Shown here piece by piece: positions 52,969-62,098 of a stretch of 64,000 nucleotides of DNA. Numbering within the stretch: the stretch's first letter is position 1; every line of letters begins with the position of its first letter. This DNA comes from Prado023 sp049688395 (lineage in GTDB: Bacteria; Actinomycetota; Actinomycetes; S36-B12; CAIYMF01). The stretch covers positions 1 to 64,000 of the forward strand of contig JBAVKQ010000039.1 of NCBI GenBank assembly GCA_049688395.1, read 5' to 3'. Under the pieces are notes generated by a model. It saw nothing but the letters and a program-made list of their open reading frames with translations. It did no database searches and was not told where the DNA came from. A program made the translations under genes and the position numbers.

Positions 52969-53477
52969 TCGGGAGACAGGGCACCGGGGCGGATCGCGAA
53001 CGCGCAGTGACTCCTGGGCGGAGCGACTCCGGTAGACGACACCCCAACTGACACCTGCGCTGGCCATCTATGGAAGGACACAGCACTCTCCGGAAGAACA
53101 CAGCACTCTTCGCGTTGCACCCGTCCGGATGGCTTCTCAGGGCCGGACCTCCAACAGCACGCAGAACTGGCCGGCACAAGGCGCGTCTATCCGGGCGCTG
53201 TGACGCACCCGCTTCGGCTCGGTCGGAAGCACGATCTCGGCGGCAGATCCGCATGGCCGCGGGCGACGCTGCGCGGCATGAGCGGACGCAACAAGGCAAC
53301 CCGAATCGGTTGACGGTCGAGGCTCTCACCCCCCGCCCTCGGTGCAGGCCGAGCGGTGCTGGCCGGTGGGCGGTTGGCTGCTCGATTCGCTCGACCCGGC
53401 ACCTTGATGGCTCGAGCCTGGTATCTGCGCCGCGACGACTCCAAGGCAGCAACGACCACGCGGGTCCCGCGGGCGCC
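52969..53477. other. Non-coding stretch with a short direct repeat
   Basis: ACACAGCACTCT occurs twice in succession (about 53078-53110; GACACAGCACTCTCCGGA then AACACAGCACTCTTCGCG). No supported gene is present in these 500 bp. Confidence 0.5.
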
Positions 53478-54485
53478 TCAGAGCCCCCCGAGCGCTTCGG
53501 GATGATCGTCCATGTACTGGCCGATGACCGTCTCGACGTCGGGGTCGGCCGTGACACCGAGGGCAGCCGCCCTGGAGCTGTCGAAGCGGGTCGGCCAGGA
53601 CGCGACGATCTCCTCGATGGCGGGATCGATCTGCATGCGGACTCGTGCGGCCACCTTGTCGCCGGCGAGCTTCGCGAGGGCGGCGAGCATCTGTGCCACG
53701 CTGACAGTCAGCGCGGGCAGGTTCACCGGCAACCGGCCGGAAAGCTGGCCCGCGGCGGGTCCGCGCGGGGCCTCGGCGACGGTGAGGATGCCAGCCACGG
53801 TCGCGCGCGGGGACGATATGGCCAGCGGCAGATCGGGTGGCACCGGGCACGTCACCTCGAGCCCGGCGAGCGGTTCGCGGACGATGCCGGAGACGAAGCC
53901 CGATGCGGCGGCATTGGGCAGGCCCGGACGGATGGCCACGGTCATCAGGCGCACCACCCGACCATCCACGAAGCCCTTGCGGGTGTAGTCGGCGATGAGC
54001 GTCTCCGAGGCGAGCTTCTGAGCTCCGTAGCTCGAGTGGGGTATCGCAAGCGTCGCCTCCGACACCACGTCGGGCGGGGGCACGCCCGGGTCGGGCCCAT
54101 ACACGGCCAAGCTGCTGGAGAAGAGCATCGTGGCCAGTCCTCCGCCCCGGTCCCGCTGCGCTCGGGCTGCCTCGAGGACCGCCTGCGTGCCCATCAGGTT
54201 GCTGGTCATGCCGAGGTCGAAGTCGCGCTCGCACTCCGCGGAGACGGCTGAGGCCAGGTGGAACACGACGTCGACCCGGTCTGCGAACAGCTCCGGCAGG
54301 CTGTCGGCGAGGTCACCGCCCACCGTGTGAACGGTGCCGACGTGGTCGAGATCGGCCGGCCTGGGTGCCACGTCCGCGAGGACGAGCTCGTCCACGTGCT
54401 GCCCACACAGCGAGCCGCGGGAGAGGATCTCGCGGGCCAGTGTCCTGCCGACGAATCCGTGGCCGCCGGTGATGACGACTCGCAT
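53478..54485 (-). CDS. denD: D-erythronate dehydrogenase-like NAD-dependent epimerase family protein
   Basis: The 335-residue short-chain reductase has the Rossmann motif VVITGGHGFVGRTLAREI, VVFHLASAVSAECERDFDLG and the catalytic SSYGAQK (Y-x3-K). VRLMTVAIRPGLPNAAASGF and the length match DenD, which oxidises D-erythronate in four-carbon sugar-acid use. It follows the DUF1537 kinase gene on the same strand (75 bp), the pairing seen in erythronate/threonate pathways, where kinase and dehydrogenase act in succession. Other pathway genes (aldolase, isomerase) are not in the window. Confidence 0.85.
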   Translation of the reverse strand: MRVVITGGHGFVGRTLAREILSRGSLCGQHVDELVLADVAPRPADLDHVGTVHTVGGDLADSLPELFADRVDVVFHLASAVSAECERDFDLGMTSNLMGTQAVLEAARAQRDRGGGLATMLFSSSLAVYGPDPGVPPPDVVSEATLAIPHSSYGAQKLASETLIADYTRKGFVDGRVVRLMTVAIRPGLPNAAASGFVSGIVREPLAGLEVTCPVPPDLPLAISSPRATVAGILTVAEAPRGPAAGQLSGRLPVNLPALTVSVAQMLAALAKLAGDKVAARVRMQIDPAIEEIVASWPTRFDSSRAAALGVTADPDVETVIGQYMDDHPEALGGL

Positions 54486-54560
54486 GCGGCTGCCTCCAAC
54501 CAGGTCAGGCTCCGCCGGATGGTCACGACAGGTGCCCTCGCCCCGACCTTCTCACGATCA

Positions 54561-55994
54561 TCAGGCCGACAGCGTGTCGACGACATCGGCCAGTGAGGTG
54601 GGCCCGCCGACGTTGCCGGCGAACACGATGTAGGGGATGCCCTGTGCTGGTCCATCCATGGGCTCCCAGAGCGAGACGAGTCCGGGCAGCATCGTTCCCC
54701 GGACCATGGCGCGCCCGATCGACAGGCCCCGGGCCGCGACGTCCGAGGACGTGATGCCGCCCTTCGCGACGACGAACCTCGGTGGCCGGGCGGCCACGAC
54801 CTGCCTGACGACCTCGACGATCCCGGTCGAGACCCGTCGCGCGATGGCCAGCGACCCGTCGGCGTCGTGGGCTCGCACGAGCGTCCTCGACGTGCGCACG
54901 ACGACGTTCCCGGTGCCGAGCCCGTCGATCGCTGCCCGGGCGAGGTCGCGCACCTGGTGCTCATCACGCCCGGCCAGATATGCACTGACGTCGAGTTCCA
55001 GCTCCGTCGGGTGACCGCGTTCGACGAAACGGTCGAGCTGGCTTGTCGTCAACGACACGTGGGACCCGACCACGACCAGCCCCCCGGGGGCACCTTCGGC
55101 AGGTCCCCCCTTGCGAATCCTCGCGATGTCGCCCGGCGCGAGGGGTGCGGTGATCTCCTGACCGATGAACGCTCGCACGAACGGGGGCCCCACCCGGTAG
55201 ATCAGCCGACTGCCCTGCCGTTCCGCGGCGTACAGGGCCACCGCAAGCAGCCGCAGGTCGTTCTCGTCGGCGATGTCGACGACGACCGGCTGGGCGTCGC
55301 TGAGCCCACGAAGGACCCGCACCGTCGCGTCGGGGTCGGCTCGCAGGGTCCGCAGATCGACGCGGGCGACCTCACCTGCCGCGTACCTTCCAGCGGTCTT
55401 CTCCGCCACCCAGCCACAAAGGTCAGACGACGTGAACCCGAATGTCGCATCTGCAGCGAACTCAGTCTCTGCGACCGGCGTGTACCCCTCGCAGGCGCTG
55501 CCAGCGTGATGGACCGAGTCGACCGTGATCCGGCCCGCGTCCGGGAAAGCCGGCACGAGAACCACACCGTCCGGGGGCTGTCCCGTTGCGGAGCCAACCA
55601 CCCGCGCGAGGGTGTCGGTCTCCAGGGGAAAGTGCCCGCGCAACGTCGAGTCCGACCGCGACACGAAGTCCACACGCACGCCGACCCGCTCCGCGGCTAT
55701 CAGGGCCGCCCTGGCCACCTCCCGGGTCCGCCGCCCCGCATCCGAACCGGACAGGCTCCGGGTGTTGGTCATCACATACACCGCCGACGCACCCAGGCTC
55801 AGGGCCCAACGCAGGGAATCGGGCGTCCAGTTCAGGAGAACCGGCAGCCCGGCCACTGACTGCGTGCCCGTCGGGTCATCGTCCAGGACCACAAGAACGC
55901 GCACGGCCGAACGGGCCAGGTCCGCGACCTCGTCAGCCGACACCCTCCGCCCCGCCGGCATCCCCTCGAGCAGGGCCGCAAAGGAGACGGGCAT
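54561..55994 (-). CDS. Four-carbon acid sugar kinase family protein (DUF1537)
   Basis: The 477-residue protein has the N-terminal VLVVLDDDPTGTQSVAGLPV, VYVMTNTRSL, FVSRSDSTLRGHFPLE and the C-terminal nucleotide-binding KGGITSSDVAARGL and VFAGNVGGPTSL, the hallmarks of the DUF1537 kinases (OtnK/DtnK). They phosphorylate 3-oxo-tetronates or threonate with ATP. ATG 55994 is chosen as the closest start to the conserved part; in-frame ATGs at 56003 and 56045 are alternatives. It is upstream of denD in the same unit. Confidence 0.87.
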   Translation of the reverse strand: MPVSFAALLEGMPAGRRVSADEVADLARSAVRVLVVLDDDPTGTQSVAGLPVLLNWTPDSLRWALSLGASAVYVMTNTRSLSGSDAGRRTREVARAALIAAERVGVRVDFVSRSDSTLRGHFPLETDTLARVVGSATGQPPDGVVLVPAFPDAGRITVDSVHHAGSACEGYTPVAETEFAADATFGFTSSDLCGWVAEKTAGRYAAGEVARVDLRTLRADPDATVRVLRGLSDAQPVVVDIADENDLRLLAVALYAAERQGSRLIYRVGPPFVRAFIGQEITAPLAPGDIARIRKGGPAEGAPGGLVVVGSHVSLTTSQLDRFVERGHPTELELDVSAYLAGRDEHQVRDLARAAIDGLGTGNVVVRTSRTLVRAHDADGSLAIARRVSTGIVEVVRQVVAARPPRFVVAKGGITSSDVAARGLSIGRAMVRGTMLPGLVSLWEPMDGPAQGIPYIVFAGNVGGPTSLADVVDTLSA

Positions 55995-56101
55995 GGTCCC
56001 CATTGTGGGCCGAAAACCGTGCCCGGGGTATCTCAGCATGGCCATCGACGGCAGTGCTGGCCAAGCCGGTCAACAGTCACACCCAGCGATTCGCCGGGAG
56101 T

Positions 56102-56177
56102 CCACACCCCAACCCGGCACTTCGACGATCAGATTCACCTGCAGGGTGGGCTGCTCGTGCCTGGGTCACTCTGGGTG
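56102..56177. repeat. 77-bp dispersed intergenic repeat, copy 2
   Basis: Matches 46682-46758 over its length (CCACACCCCA, CAGATTCACCT, GTGGGC, CTGGGTG). It lies in the 300 bp between the kinase and GDPD-like genes; no other feature is seen there. Confidence 0.65.
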
Positions 56178-56342
56178 AGTGAATTGGGGGAACGGCCGAC
56201 GTGGGTTGCGTCCCGTGGGCGGCGTGCCACTGGGCCGGTTGGGTCCCACGATGGTGAGCGCCGATACCGTCCGGGGCTGTAACCACCAATACCGAATGGC
56301 GCCGGCCGTCCCTGTCGATGGACAGGGCGGCCGCGTGCACGG

Positions 56343-57188
56343 TTGGCTGAGACCGTGGCTGCGCGACGATCGGCAAGCGTGCGACGCTCGGCAGTCGGCG
56401 GCGTCCTGCTGGCCGTGCTCCTGGTCGGTGCGGCGGTCATGGTACTCGCGTCGCCGCATTCTCAGCGCTTCACCGCGGCCGTGTCCCCTGACCAGTTCCA
56501 GGAGGCGCTCGATCCGGCGCTGATCGGGCAATACCCGCCCATCCTCGGGGTCGCGCACAACGCGGGCAACCGGCTGGACACCCTGTCCGTCGCGCTCGAC
56601 AACGGCGCCGCCGTGATCGAGGTCGATGTGGTCTCGACGCGGGGTCGTCTGGTTGCCGGTCGCGACCAACGACTGGCATGGATAGCGAACCGGTTGTTCC
56701 GCGGTCCGACCCTCGAGCAGGTGTGGAACGCAGCCGAATCGGCCCAGATCCTCAAGCTGGACCTCAAGCAGGACGACCAGGCGTACCTCGACGACCTCGT
56801 GGCATTCCTTGCCCCGCGCGAAGGGACTCGGCGGGTGATGATCTCGACACGAGACGCCGACGCGCTCCGGTTCCTGCGGGGCCAGCTGGCCGATGTCGAG
56901 CTGCTCACGTCGCTGGCCAACCCAGAGGCCATTGCGACGTTTCGCTCCGACGGCGCCCTACGAGCAGAGGTCGACGGCGTCTCAGTGTTCCAGGGGCTTG
57001 TCGACGGACCCTTGGTGACCTGGCTCCACGAGGAGCGGCTGCTGGTGCTGACCTGGACCGTCAACGACGTCGTGCGGTTGAACCAGGTAGTCAGTGCGGG
57101 CGTAGATGGCGTCACGACCGCGAACCTGGCGATTCTCCAGGAGCTGGCACCAGCAATTCCCAGCAGTCCGGCCAAGGATCCCACCTGA
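56343..57188 (+). CDS. Glycerophosphodiester phosphodiesterase-like protein, membrane-anchored
   Basis: The 281-residue product has an N-terminal membrane anchor (VGGVLLAVLLVGAAVMVL) and a TIM-barrel-like domain with LGVAHNAGNRLDTL, AVIEVDVVSTRGRLVAG and the C-terminal VLTWTVNDVVRLNQVVSAGV. The H and E-x-D elements recall GDPD/PI-PLC enzymes, but the usual HRG and HD motifs are altered, so activity is uncertain. Start TTG 56343 or GTG 56355. Exported side of the membrane is expected. Confidence 0.7.
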   Translation: MAETVAARRSASVRRSAVGGVLLAVLLVGAAVMVLASPHSQRFTAAVSPDQFQEALDPALIGQYPPILGVAHNAGNRLDTLSVALDNGAAVIEVDVVSTRGRLVAGRDQRLAWIANRLFRGPTLEQVWNAAESAQILKLDLKQDDQAYLDDLVAFLAPREGTRRVMISTRDADALRFLRGQLADVELLTSLANPEAIATFRSDGALRAEVDGVSVFQGLVDGPLVTWLHEERLLVLTWTVNDVVRLNQVVSAGVDGVTTANLAILQELAPAIPSSPAKDPT

Positions 57189-57357
57189 TCCGTGGTGACC
57201 TGCCCGGACGGCGCCGGGGAGAACCACATCCGCCATTCACGGCAGCGACCGCTGTCCGGTCCAGGACGGTCGAGTCCTGATCGGCACCGGGTCGCCGGTC
57301 CCCGGGATGGACCTGCAGCGGGAATGATCACCGCGCGCGGACGGTTGGGGGGCCAGT

Positions 57358-57552
57358 AAGGCCATCACCGACGCCGAGCACGGGGACCCCGGTGTCCTGA
57401 CCTTGACCGACCAGCCTGAGCCTCGAGTCGGGAATGATGAGGTGCTCGTGCGTGTCCGCAGCGCCAGCGTGAACCCGGTCGACTGGAAGGTCATGGCCGG
57501 GTACCTCGATGGATTGATGTCCGTGCACTTCCCAGTGATCGCCGGTTGGCCC
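57358..57552 (+). pseudogene. 5' fragment of a quinone oxidoreductase (MDR)
   Basis: KAITDAEHGDPGVLTLTDQP through VGNDEVLVRVRSASVNPVDW to HFPVIAGW is the N-terminal 64 residues of a GroES-like MDR protein, ending exactly before the conserved GWD...G segment. The start codon is lost (AGT AAG in place of ATG AAG) and the rest of the gene is absent. It is a deletion relic next to a small unknown gene. Confidence 0.8.
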
Positions 57553-57595
57553 CGGTGCGCGCCCGGAGAGTCAGTCAACCCGAGGATGGAGGGCC

Positions 57596-57967
57596 ATGGT
57601 CGACAAGCAGGGCTTCGACGACACCGAGTGGGAGCTTCTCCTTTCCGTGCCGTTCGCCGAGTTCTTCCTCGTTGCATACGCCGATGGCACGGTGTCCCCA
57701 GCAGAGGGCCGCGCCTTCGCCTCGATCGCAAAGGAGGTCGGCGAGCAGGCGGACCGCCCGCAGGATGGCCACGGTTCGGGTTCGGTCGAAGGACAACCGC
57801 CGATGAACAGCGCAGCATCGAAAGCGTCCGGCAGGTTCTGGGTCTCCCCGGTGCCCCATGAGGCCTCGGCCCCGGTCGACGAGGGGCTGCACCCGCGTTG
57901 GGTGGAGCCCCTCGTCGTGGGTCGGGTCAGGTCGGGGTCGCGATGCCTGCCGTGGTCCCAGAGATGA
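57596..57967 (+). CDS. Hypothetical protein, possibly 3'-disrupted
   Basis: The first 50 residues (FDDTEWELLLSVPFAEFFLV and ADGTVSPAEGRAFASIAKEV) form two helices with a TerB-like, calcium-loop-resembling D-G-x-V-S segment and look genuine. After KEVGEQADRP the sequence loses protein character, so the gene is probably truncated or shifted. ATG 57596 follows GGAGGGCC. Confidence 0.4.
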   Translation: MVDKQGFDDTEWELLLSVPFAEFFLVAYADGTVSPAEGRAFASIAKEVGEQADRPQDGHGSGSVEGQPPMNSAASKASGRFWVSPVPHEASAPVDEGLHPRWVEPLVVGRVRSGSRCLPWSQR

Positions 57968-57986
57968 CGGCCCGTCCGTCAGCGCC

Positions 57987-58565
57987 CTAGCGAGGCTGTC
58001 CGGCTTGCCGAGCTCCGGGGACGTCGACGAGTCGGCCGCTACGAACGTCGTACAGGAAGCCATGGATCGGGATCCGGCCCGGTACCAGGGGGTGGTTGCG
58101 GACCCGGGTGACGTCGTCGACCACCGACTGCTGGGCATCGGAGATGGTCAGCCAGTCGATATCGCTGGCCTCTGTAGCTCCGGGACACTGCCGACATCGG
58201 TGAACCCGTCCGGGCCCGATGCGGCCGTCTCCAGGCTGCTGGCCAGCAGTCCCCGCATCACGTCGTCGGTGAAGAGCTCCATCCCGCAGTCGGTGTGATG
58301 GATCACGAACCACTCCCGAGTCCCTGACAACTTGTAGGAGATCACCAGCGACCGGATGGCATCGTCGCTGGCCCGACCCCCAGCGTTGCGGATCACGTGC
58401 GTATCACCCTCTGCCAGGCCCGCGTACTTCGCCGGATCCAGCCGCGCGTCCATGCAGGTCAAGATCGCGAAACCCCGGGCTGGCGGCAGTGCCAACTCCG
58501 ACCCGCGCACCGAGCGACTAGGCGTAGGCGGAATTGGCGGCACGAACCTCATCGAGAACAGACAC
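57987..58565 (-). pseudogene. Beta-carbonic anhydrase, frameshifted with in-frame stop
   Basis: From GTG 58565 the gene reads VSVLDEVRAANSAYA, TAG, SLGARV, then in a second frame GSELALPPARGFAILTCMDA (zinc Cys, Asp-Arg dyad), HVIRNAGGRASDDAIRSLVI, WFVIHHTDCG (zinc His and Cys) and SGPDGFTDVGSV, then in a third frame EASDIDWLTISD, VVDDVTRVRNHPLVP, IPIHGFLYDVRSGRLVDVP. One nonsense codon and two frame changes (near 58,510 and 58,170) inactivate a complete beta-class enzyme of about 190 residues. Confidence 0.85.
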
Positions 58566-58686
58566 GGACAGAACCTCTCGTCGGCGATCGGCACGGGTGC
58601 CGATCGTGGGTTGAGTCGGATGCTTGAGGGGGGGGCAATGATGCCTCGCCTGCGGCGTCGCTGCTCGTCTTCTGCGAGGATCATCC

Positions 58687-59508
58687 ATGGTCTGGAGGGC
58701 ATCGGCAGTCGTGCTTGTCCTGGCAGGGGTCGTGATCGGCCTGCTGTGGATGTTCCAGCGACACCTGATCTACTTCCCGGATCGGTCCCCGGTACCGTCG
58801 GCGGCCGCAGTCCTGGTCGGCGCCCAGGACATCATCCTGCAGACCAGCGATGGGCTGGCTCTCAGCGCGTGGTTCGTCCTTCCGACCGGTACGCCTCGTA
58901 ACGGCGCCGTCCTGCTCGTGCCCGGCAACGCCGGCAACCGCGCTGATCGCGCCGAACTCGCCGACGAGTTGCGGCGCCAAGGGTTTGCGATCCTGCTCAT
59001 GGACTATCGCGGTTACGGTGGCAACCCGGGCACCCCCAGCGAGGCGGGGCTCGCCAGGGATTCTGACGCGGCCGTCGCCGCCTTGACCGAACTCGGCTAC
59101 CCGTCGGAACGCACGATCTACTTCGGTGAGTCGCTGGGGGCCGCAGTAGTGGCCTCGCTCCAGCAGCGCCACCCGCCCGCTGGGGTCGTGCTGCGGTCGC
59201 CATTCACCGAGCTCGCCGACGTGGGCGCCCACCTCTACCCGTGGCTCCCGGTCCGGTTGCTGCTGCGGGAGCGGTTCCCGGTTGCGCAGTTGATGGCGAC
59301 GTCCCAGGTCCCGGCTGTCGTGGTCTACGGCGACAGCGACACCGTCGTGCCCCCGACTCTCAGCGCAGGGGTTGCGCACTCCGCCGGCGCGCTGGTGTCT
59401 GAGGTCGTGCTCAGTGGGGCGGATCACAACGACCCGCAGATGTTCGGAACCGAGGTGGTCGGCGCCGTCGTGCGGTTGGCCGACCACGTCGGACTGCCCG
59501 TGGCCTGA
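58687..59508 (+). CDS. Alpha/beta hydrolase (BEM46/YfhR type), membrane-anchored
   Basis: The 273-residue protein has an N-terminal helix (ASAVVLVLAGVVIGLLWMF), ILLMDYRGYGGNPGTPSEAG and the catalytic triad: nucleophile elbow GESLG (Ser149), Asp in YGDSDTVVP and His in SGADHND. This matches the BEM46-like serine hydrolases anchored in the membrane; substrate unknown. Start ATG 58687. The gene is intact and stands alone. Confidence 0.9.
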   Translation: MVWRASAVVLVLAGVVIGLLWMFQRHLIYFPDRSPVPSAAAVLVGAQDIILQTSDGLALSAWFVLPTGTPRNGAVLLVPGNAGNRADRAELADELRRQGFAILLMDYRGYGGNPGTPSEAGLARDSDAAVAALTELGYPSERTIYFGESLGAAVVASLQQRHPPAGVVLRSPFTELADVGAHLYPWLPVRLLLRERFPVAQLMATSQVPAVVVYGDSDTVVPPTLSAGVAHSAGALVSEVVLSGADHNDPQMFGTEVVGAVVRLADHVGLPVA

Positions 59509-59913
59509 GGTCCAGGCGGCGGTCCAGGCGATGCACGCTGCGATCCATCGCCTGGTCGAATGCGACGCCGAATGCGTGCCCCTCACCCTGGTACCTCTGC
59601 CGGATGGCAGTGACACGTTCGGCAACGAGTGCGAGCGACCCGAACTCGGTGAGGAGCGTGGCTGACGCCGCAGCTCTAGTCGTGGACCACGGTGGCTGCC
59701 GCGCGAGGTCGCCGAGGCGGTGTCTGCGTGCTCGAGCAGGTCGGCTTGGCGGGCATCGCCGCGACCAGCGCGGGCGCCGGGTTCGGAGGATCGGGATCGG
59801 CGGTGTTCGACCGTTCAGTCGCGGACGGCCGTGCCCGTCTTGCCGACCCCGACCTGTGGTACCGCAGGCTGCCGGCCCACGCCTGTGGGGCTGCCGTTAG
59901 ACGTTGGCGGTTG

Positions 59914-61215
59914 ATGTCTGGCCATTATCAGGTTGTGGCCGTTACCGGGGTGATCACGCCGCTGAGCCTGGGAGGCCGGGCCGGCGAGTGGGCGCCGCAG
60001 CAGGCTCAGCCGCGGGTGGTGCTCGTCCCGCACCGCCTGGAGTTGCGCAAGGGGGGGTTGACCAAGGCGTGGTTGGGAAGGGCCCGGCTCTTCGCCTCGG
60101 CGGGGTGGTCTGTGCATCTGGCTCTGCTCAGCCCGGATCCGCAGCTCGACGAGACGTTGCGTGCCCTGCGGGGCGAGGGGCTGATCCCGGAGTCGGTCAT
60201 CGTGCACCACTTCACCCGGGATCGCGGCCTGCCGCGTCGGGTGGCCACTCGGGTGCTGCGCAGCGGGCACGCCCGGCAGGTCGCGGGCTGGTTGGATCGG
60301 GTCGCCTCGGCCGGCGGCGCCGTGGTGTTCGCCGATTCGCCGCAGGCGTACTCCTTCCTGGCGTTGATGGGCAACCCGCGGGTGGCCAGGGTGTACGTGG
60401 TCCATCTGGCCCACCTGTCCGCCGAGGCCACCCGGCTGGAGGGCCGTCGCGTGATCGCCAACGGCCAGATGACGGGGCGGTTCAGCCAGGTGTCCGACGC
60501 CACGATGCGAGCGGCGGATCGCATCGTTGTGCTCACCGATGCCCAGAAGGAGGACTTCCAGCTGCGGTGGGGGACGGATCTGCCGGTCGCGGTCATCCCG
60601 CACTGCGCGGACCAGGTCGCGGCACCTGATGCCCGCTACGACCCGCGGCTCGTGGTGGTGCTCGGTCGGCTGGACTACTACAAGCGCTGGGACCATGCGA
60701 TCCGCATCATGGCCCGGGTTCTTCGCAGCGTCCCCGACGCACGGCTGCGGATCTACGGACAGGGCGAGGACCTCGATCGGCTGCGGGCGCTCACCGAGGA
60801 GTTGGGCCTGACCGGGTCGGTGACCTTCGCCGGCTACACGACCTGCCCGCTCGAGGTGATGGCCGGGGCGGCGTGCGTGATCAGCACGACCCGGCGGGAG
60901 GCCATGCCACTGACCCTTCTCGAGACCCTTGCGGTCGGTACCCCTGTCGTGGTCTACGACGTCCGCTACGGCCCACGTGAGGTAGTCCGCGACGGTGTCG
61001 ACGGATTCGTGGTACCCGCACACGACATCAAGGCTGCGGCCCACGCGGTCGTACGCCTGCTGACCGAACCCGATCTCCGGGACCGGATGTCGCAGTCCGC
61101 CCGCGAGGTGACCGCACGGTTCAGCCGGGAGGCCCACGATGAGGCCTGGCTGGCACTGGGACGCGACCTGTACGAGCAGCGGGTGAGGGCCCTCGGTCGA
61201 CCCGGCCCCACCTGA
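59914..61215 (+). CDS. GT4-family glycosyltransferase
   Basis: The 433-residue GT-B enzyme has the acceptor domain in the first half and the GT4 donor domain in the second: VVVLGRLDYYKRWDHAIRIM, LRIYGQGEDLDRLRAL, VTFAGYTTCPLEVM and the E-x7-E element REAMPLTLLETLAVGTPVV. It resembles poly(glycerol phosphate) alpha-glucosyltransferases and similar wall-polymer enzymes. ATG 59914 is used because the in-frame open extension to 59692 shows no family sequence; 59,509-59,913 holds nothing else. Donor and acceptor unknown. Confidence 0.88.
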   Translation: MSGHYQVVAVTGVITPLSLGGRAGEWAPQQAQPRVVLVPHRLELRKGGLTKAWLGRARLFASAGWSVHLALLSPDPQLDETLRALRGEGLIPESVIVHHFTRDRGLPRRVATRVLRSGHARQVAGWLDRVASAGGAVVFADSPQAYSFLALMGNPRVARVYVVHLAHLSAEATRLEGRRVIANGQMTGRFSQVSDATMRAADRIVVLTDAQKEDFQLRWGTDLPVAVIPHCADQVAAPDARYDPRLVVVLGRLDYYKRWDHAIRIMARVLRSVPDARLRIYGQGEDLDRLRALTEELGLTGSVTFAGYTTCPLEVMAGAACVISTTRREAMPLTLLETLAVGTPVVVYDVRYGPREVVRDGVDGFVVPAHDIKAAAHAVVRLLTEPDLRDRMSQSAREVTARFSREAHDEAWLALGRDLYEQRVRALGRPGPT

Positions 61216-61393
61216 AGTCCCGAGAGCCGGTGAGCGGGCAGTGTTCTTCCGCAGGAAGTACCTCGATGCATGCGCAAGGCCGAGGACGTGGTTGAAGTCG
61301 AAGAACTCGGTTGCCGTTACTGAAGGACCAAGCACAAGCGCGCCTCCAAGACCACGAGGTCCGCGTAGTCACGCAGCCGACCCGTTCGCGCCG

Positions 61394-61810
61394 TTACGGC
61401 CTGTCATCGGCAACCCCGGGGACGTATGGAATCAACCCGAGTTCGAAGGCCCGCACTTGAAATCGCACTGGCGCGAGCCGGACATCGACCAGTAGCCCGT
61501 CGACCTCCAGCAGCCAGGTCAACGGGCTGGCCTCAATCAGGTCACGGCGCATGAACTCGCCATCGAAGTGGCTCAGCGCCAGGGTGTCGCGGATCAGCCT
61601 GGCCTTGTTCGCCATCGTGTGCTTCTTCACGCCCAACCACCCGCTGAGCTGGTCGGCGGTCGCAAGCGGCGTCTGCTCAGGGTCGAACACGAAGTTCAGC
61701 TGGCCGACGGCATAGACGACTCCGGCGGCCCGCATGCCCAGGTCGCAGCGAGTCAGCGGGGAGGGTCGCTTCCGGCCGAGCTTGCCCACCACCCTGCGAC
61801 ACCAGGACTC
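61394..61810 (-). pseudogene. DUF6398-type protein, 5'-truncated
   Basis: The frame contains ESWCRRVVGKLGRKRPSPLT, AAGVVYAVGQLNFVFDPEQT and WLGVKKHTMANKARLIRDTL, the second half of DUF6398 proteins (with a helix-turn-helix-like part). The normal N-terminal half upstream of the WCRR block is missing. GTG 61792 could start a 132-residue remainder. Its surroundings 61,216-61,393 and 61,811-62,098 hold no gene. Confidence 0.65.
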
Positions 61811-62098
61811 CTGATGGCGCCATCGTTTGTGTGGCGCCAGGGTCGATTCTCAGTAGTTGTCCACAGGGCTTGAAAGCGGCGAGATGATATCGACGCAAGT
61901 CAGGCGTCGGCCGCCTGAGAGTGATCAGCATCAGTCGGCTTCGCTGCTCCAGCTGACGCTGGTGGAGAGCGAGCGCATGCTCGGCCCCGGTCATCCCTCG
62001 ACGCTGACGACGGAGCGAACCTTGCCCACGCCTACCTGCAACCTGCTCGTGCGTCGCCACCAACACAGGGATCGGGCCCTCCGGTACGGTCGGGCAGT

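Noticed and set aside
59692..59913. In-frame N-terminal extension of the GT4 enzyme
   Set aside because: No glycosyltransferase sequence and Gly/Ala/Arg-rich composition; ATG 59914 fits better.
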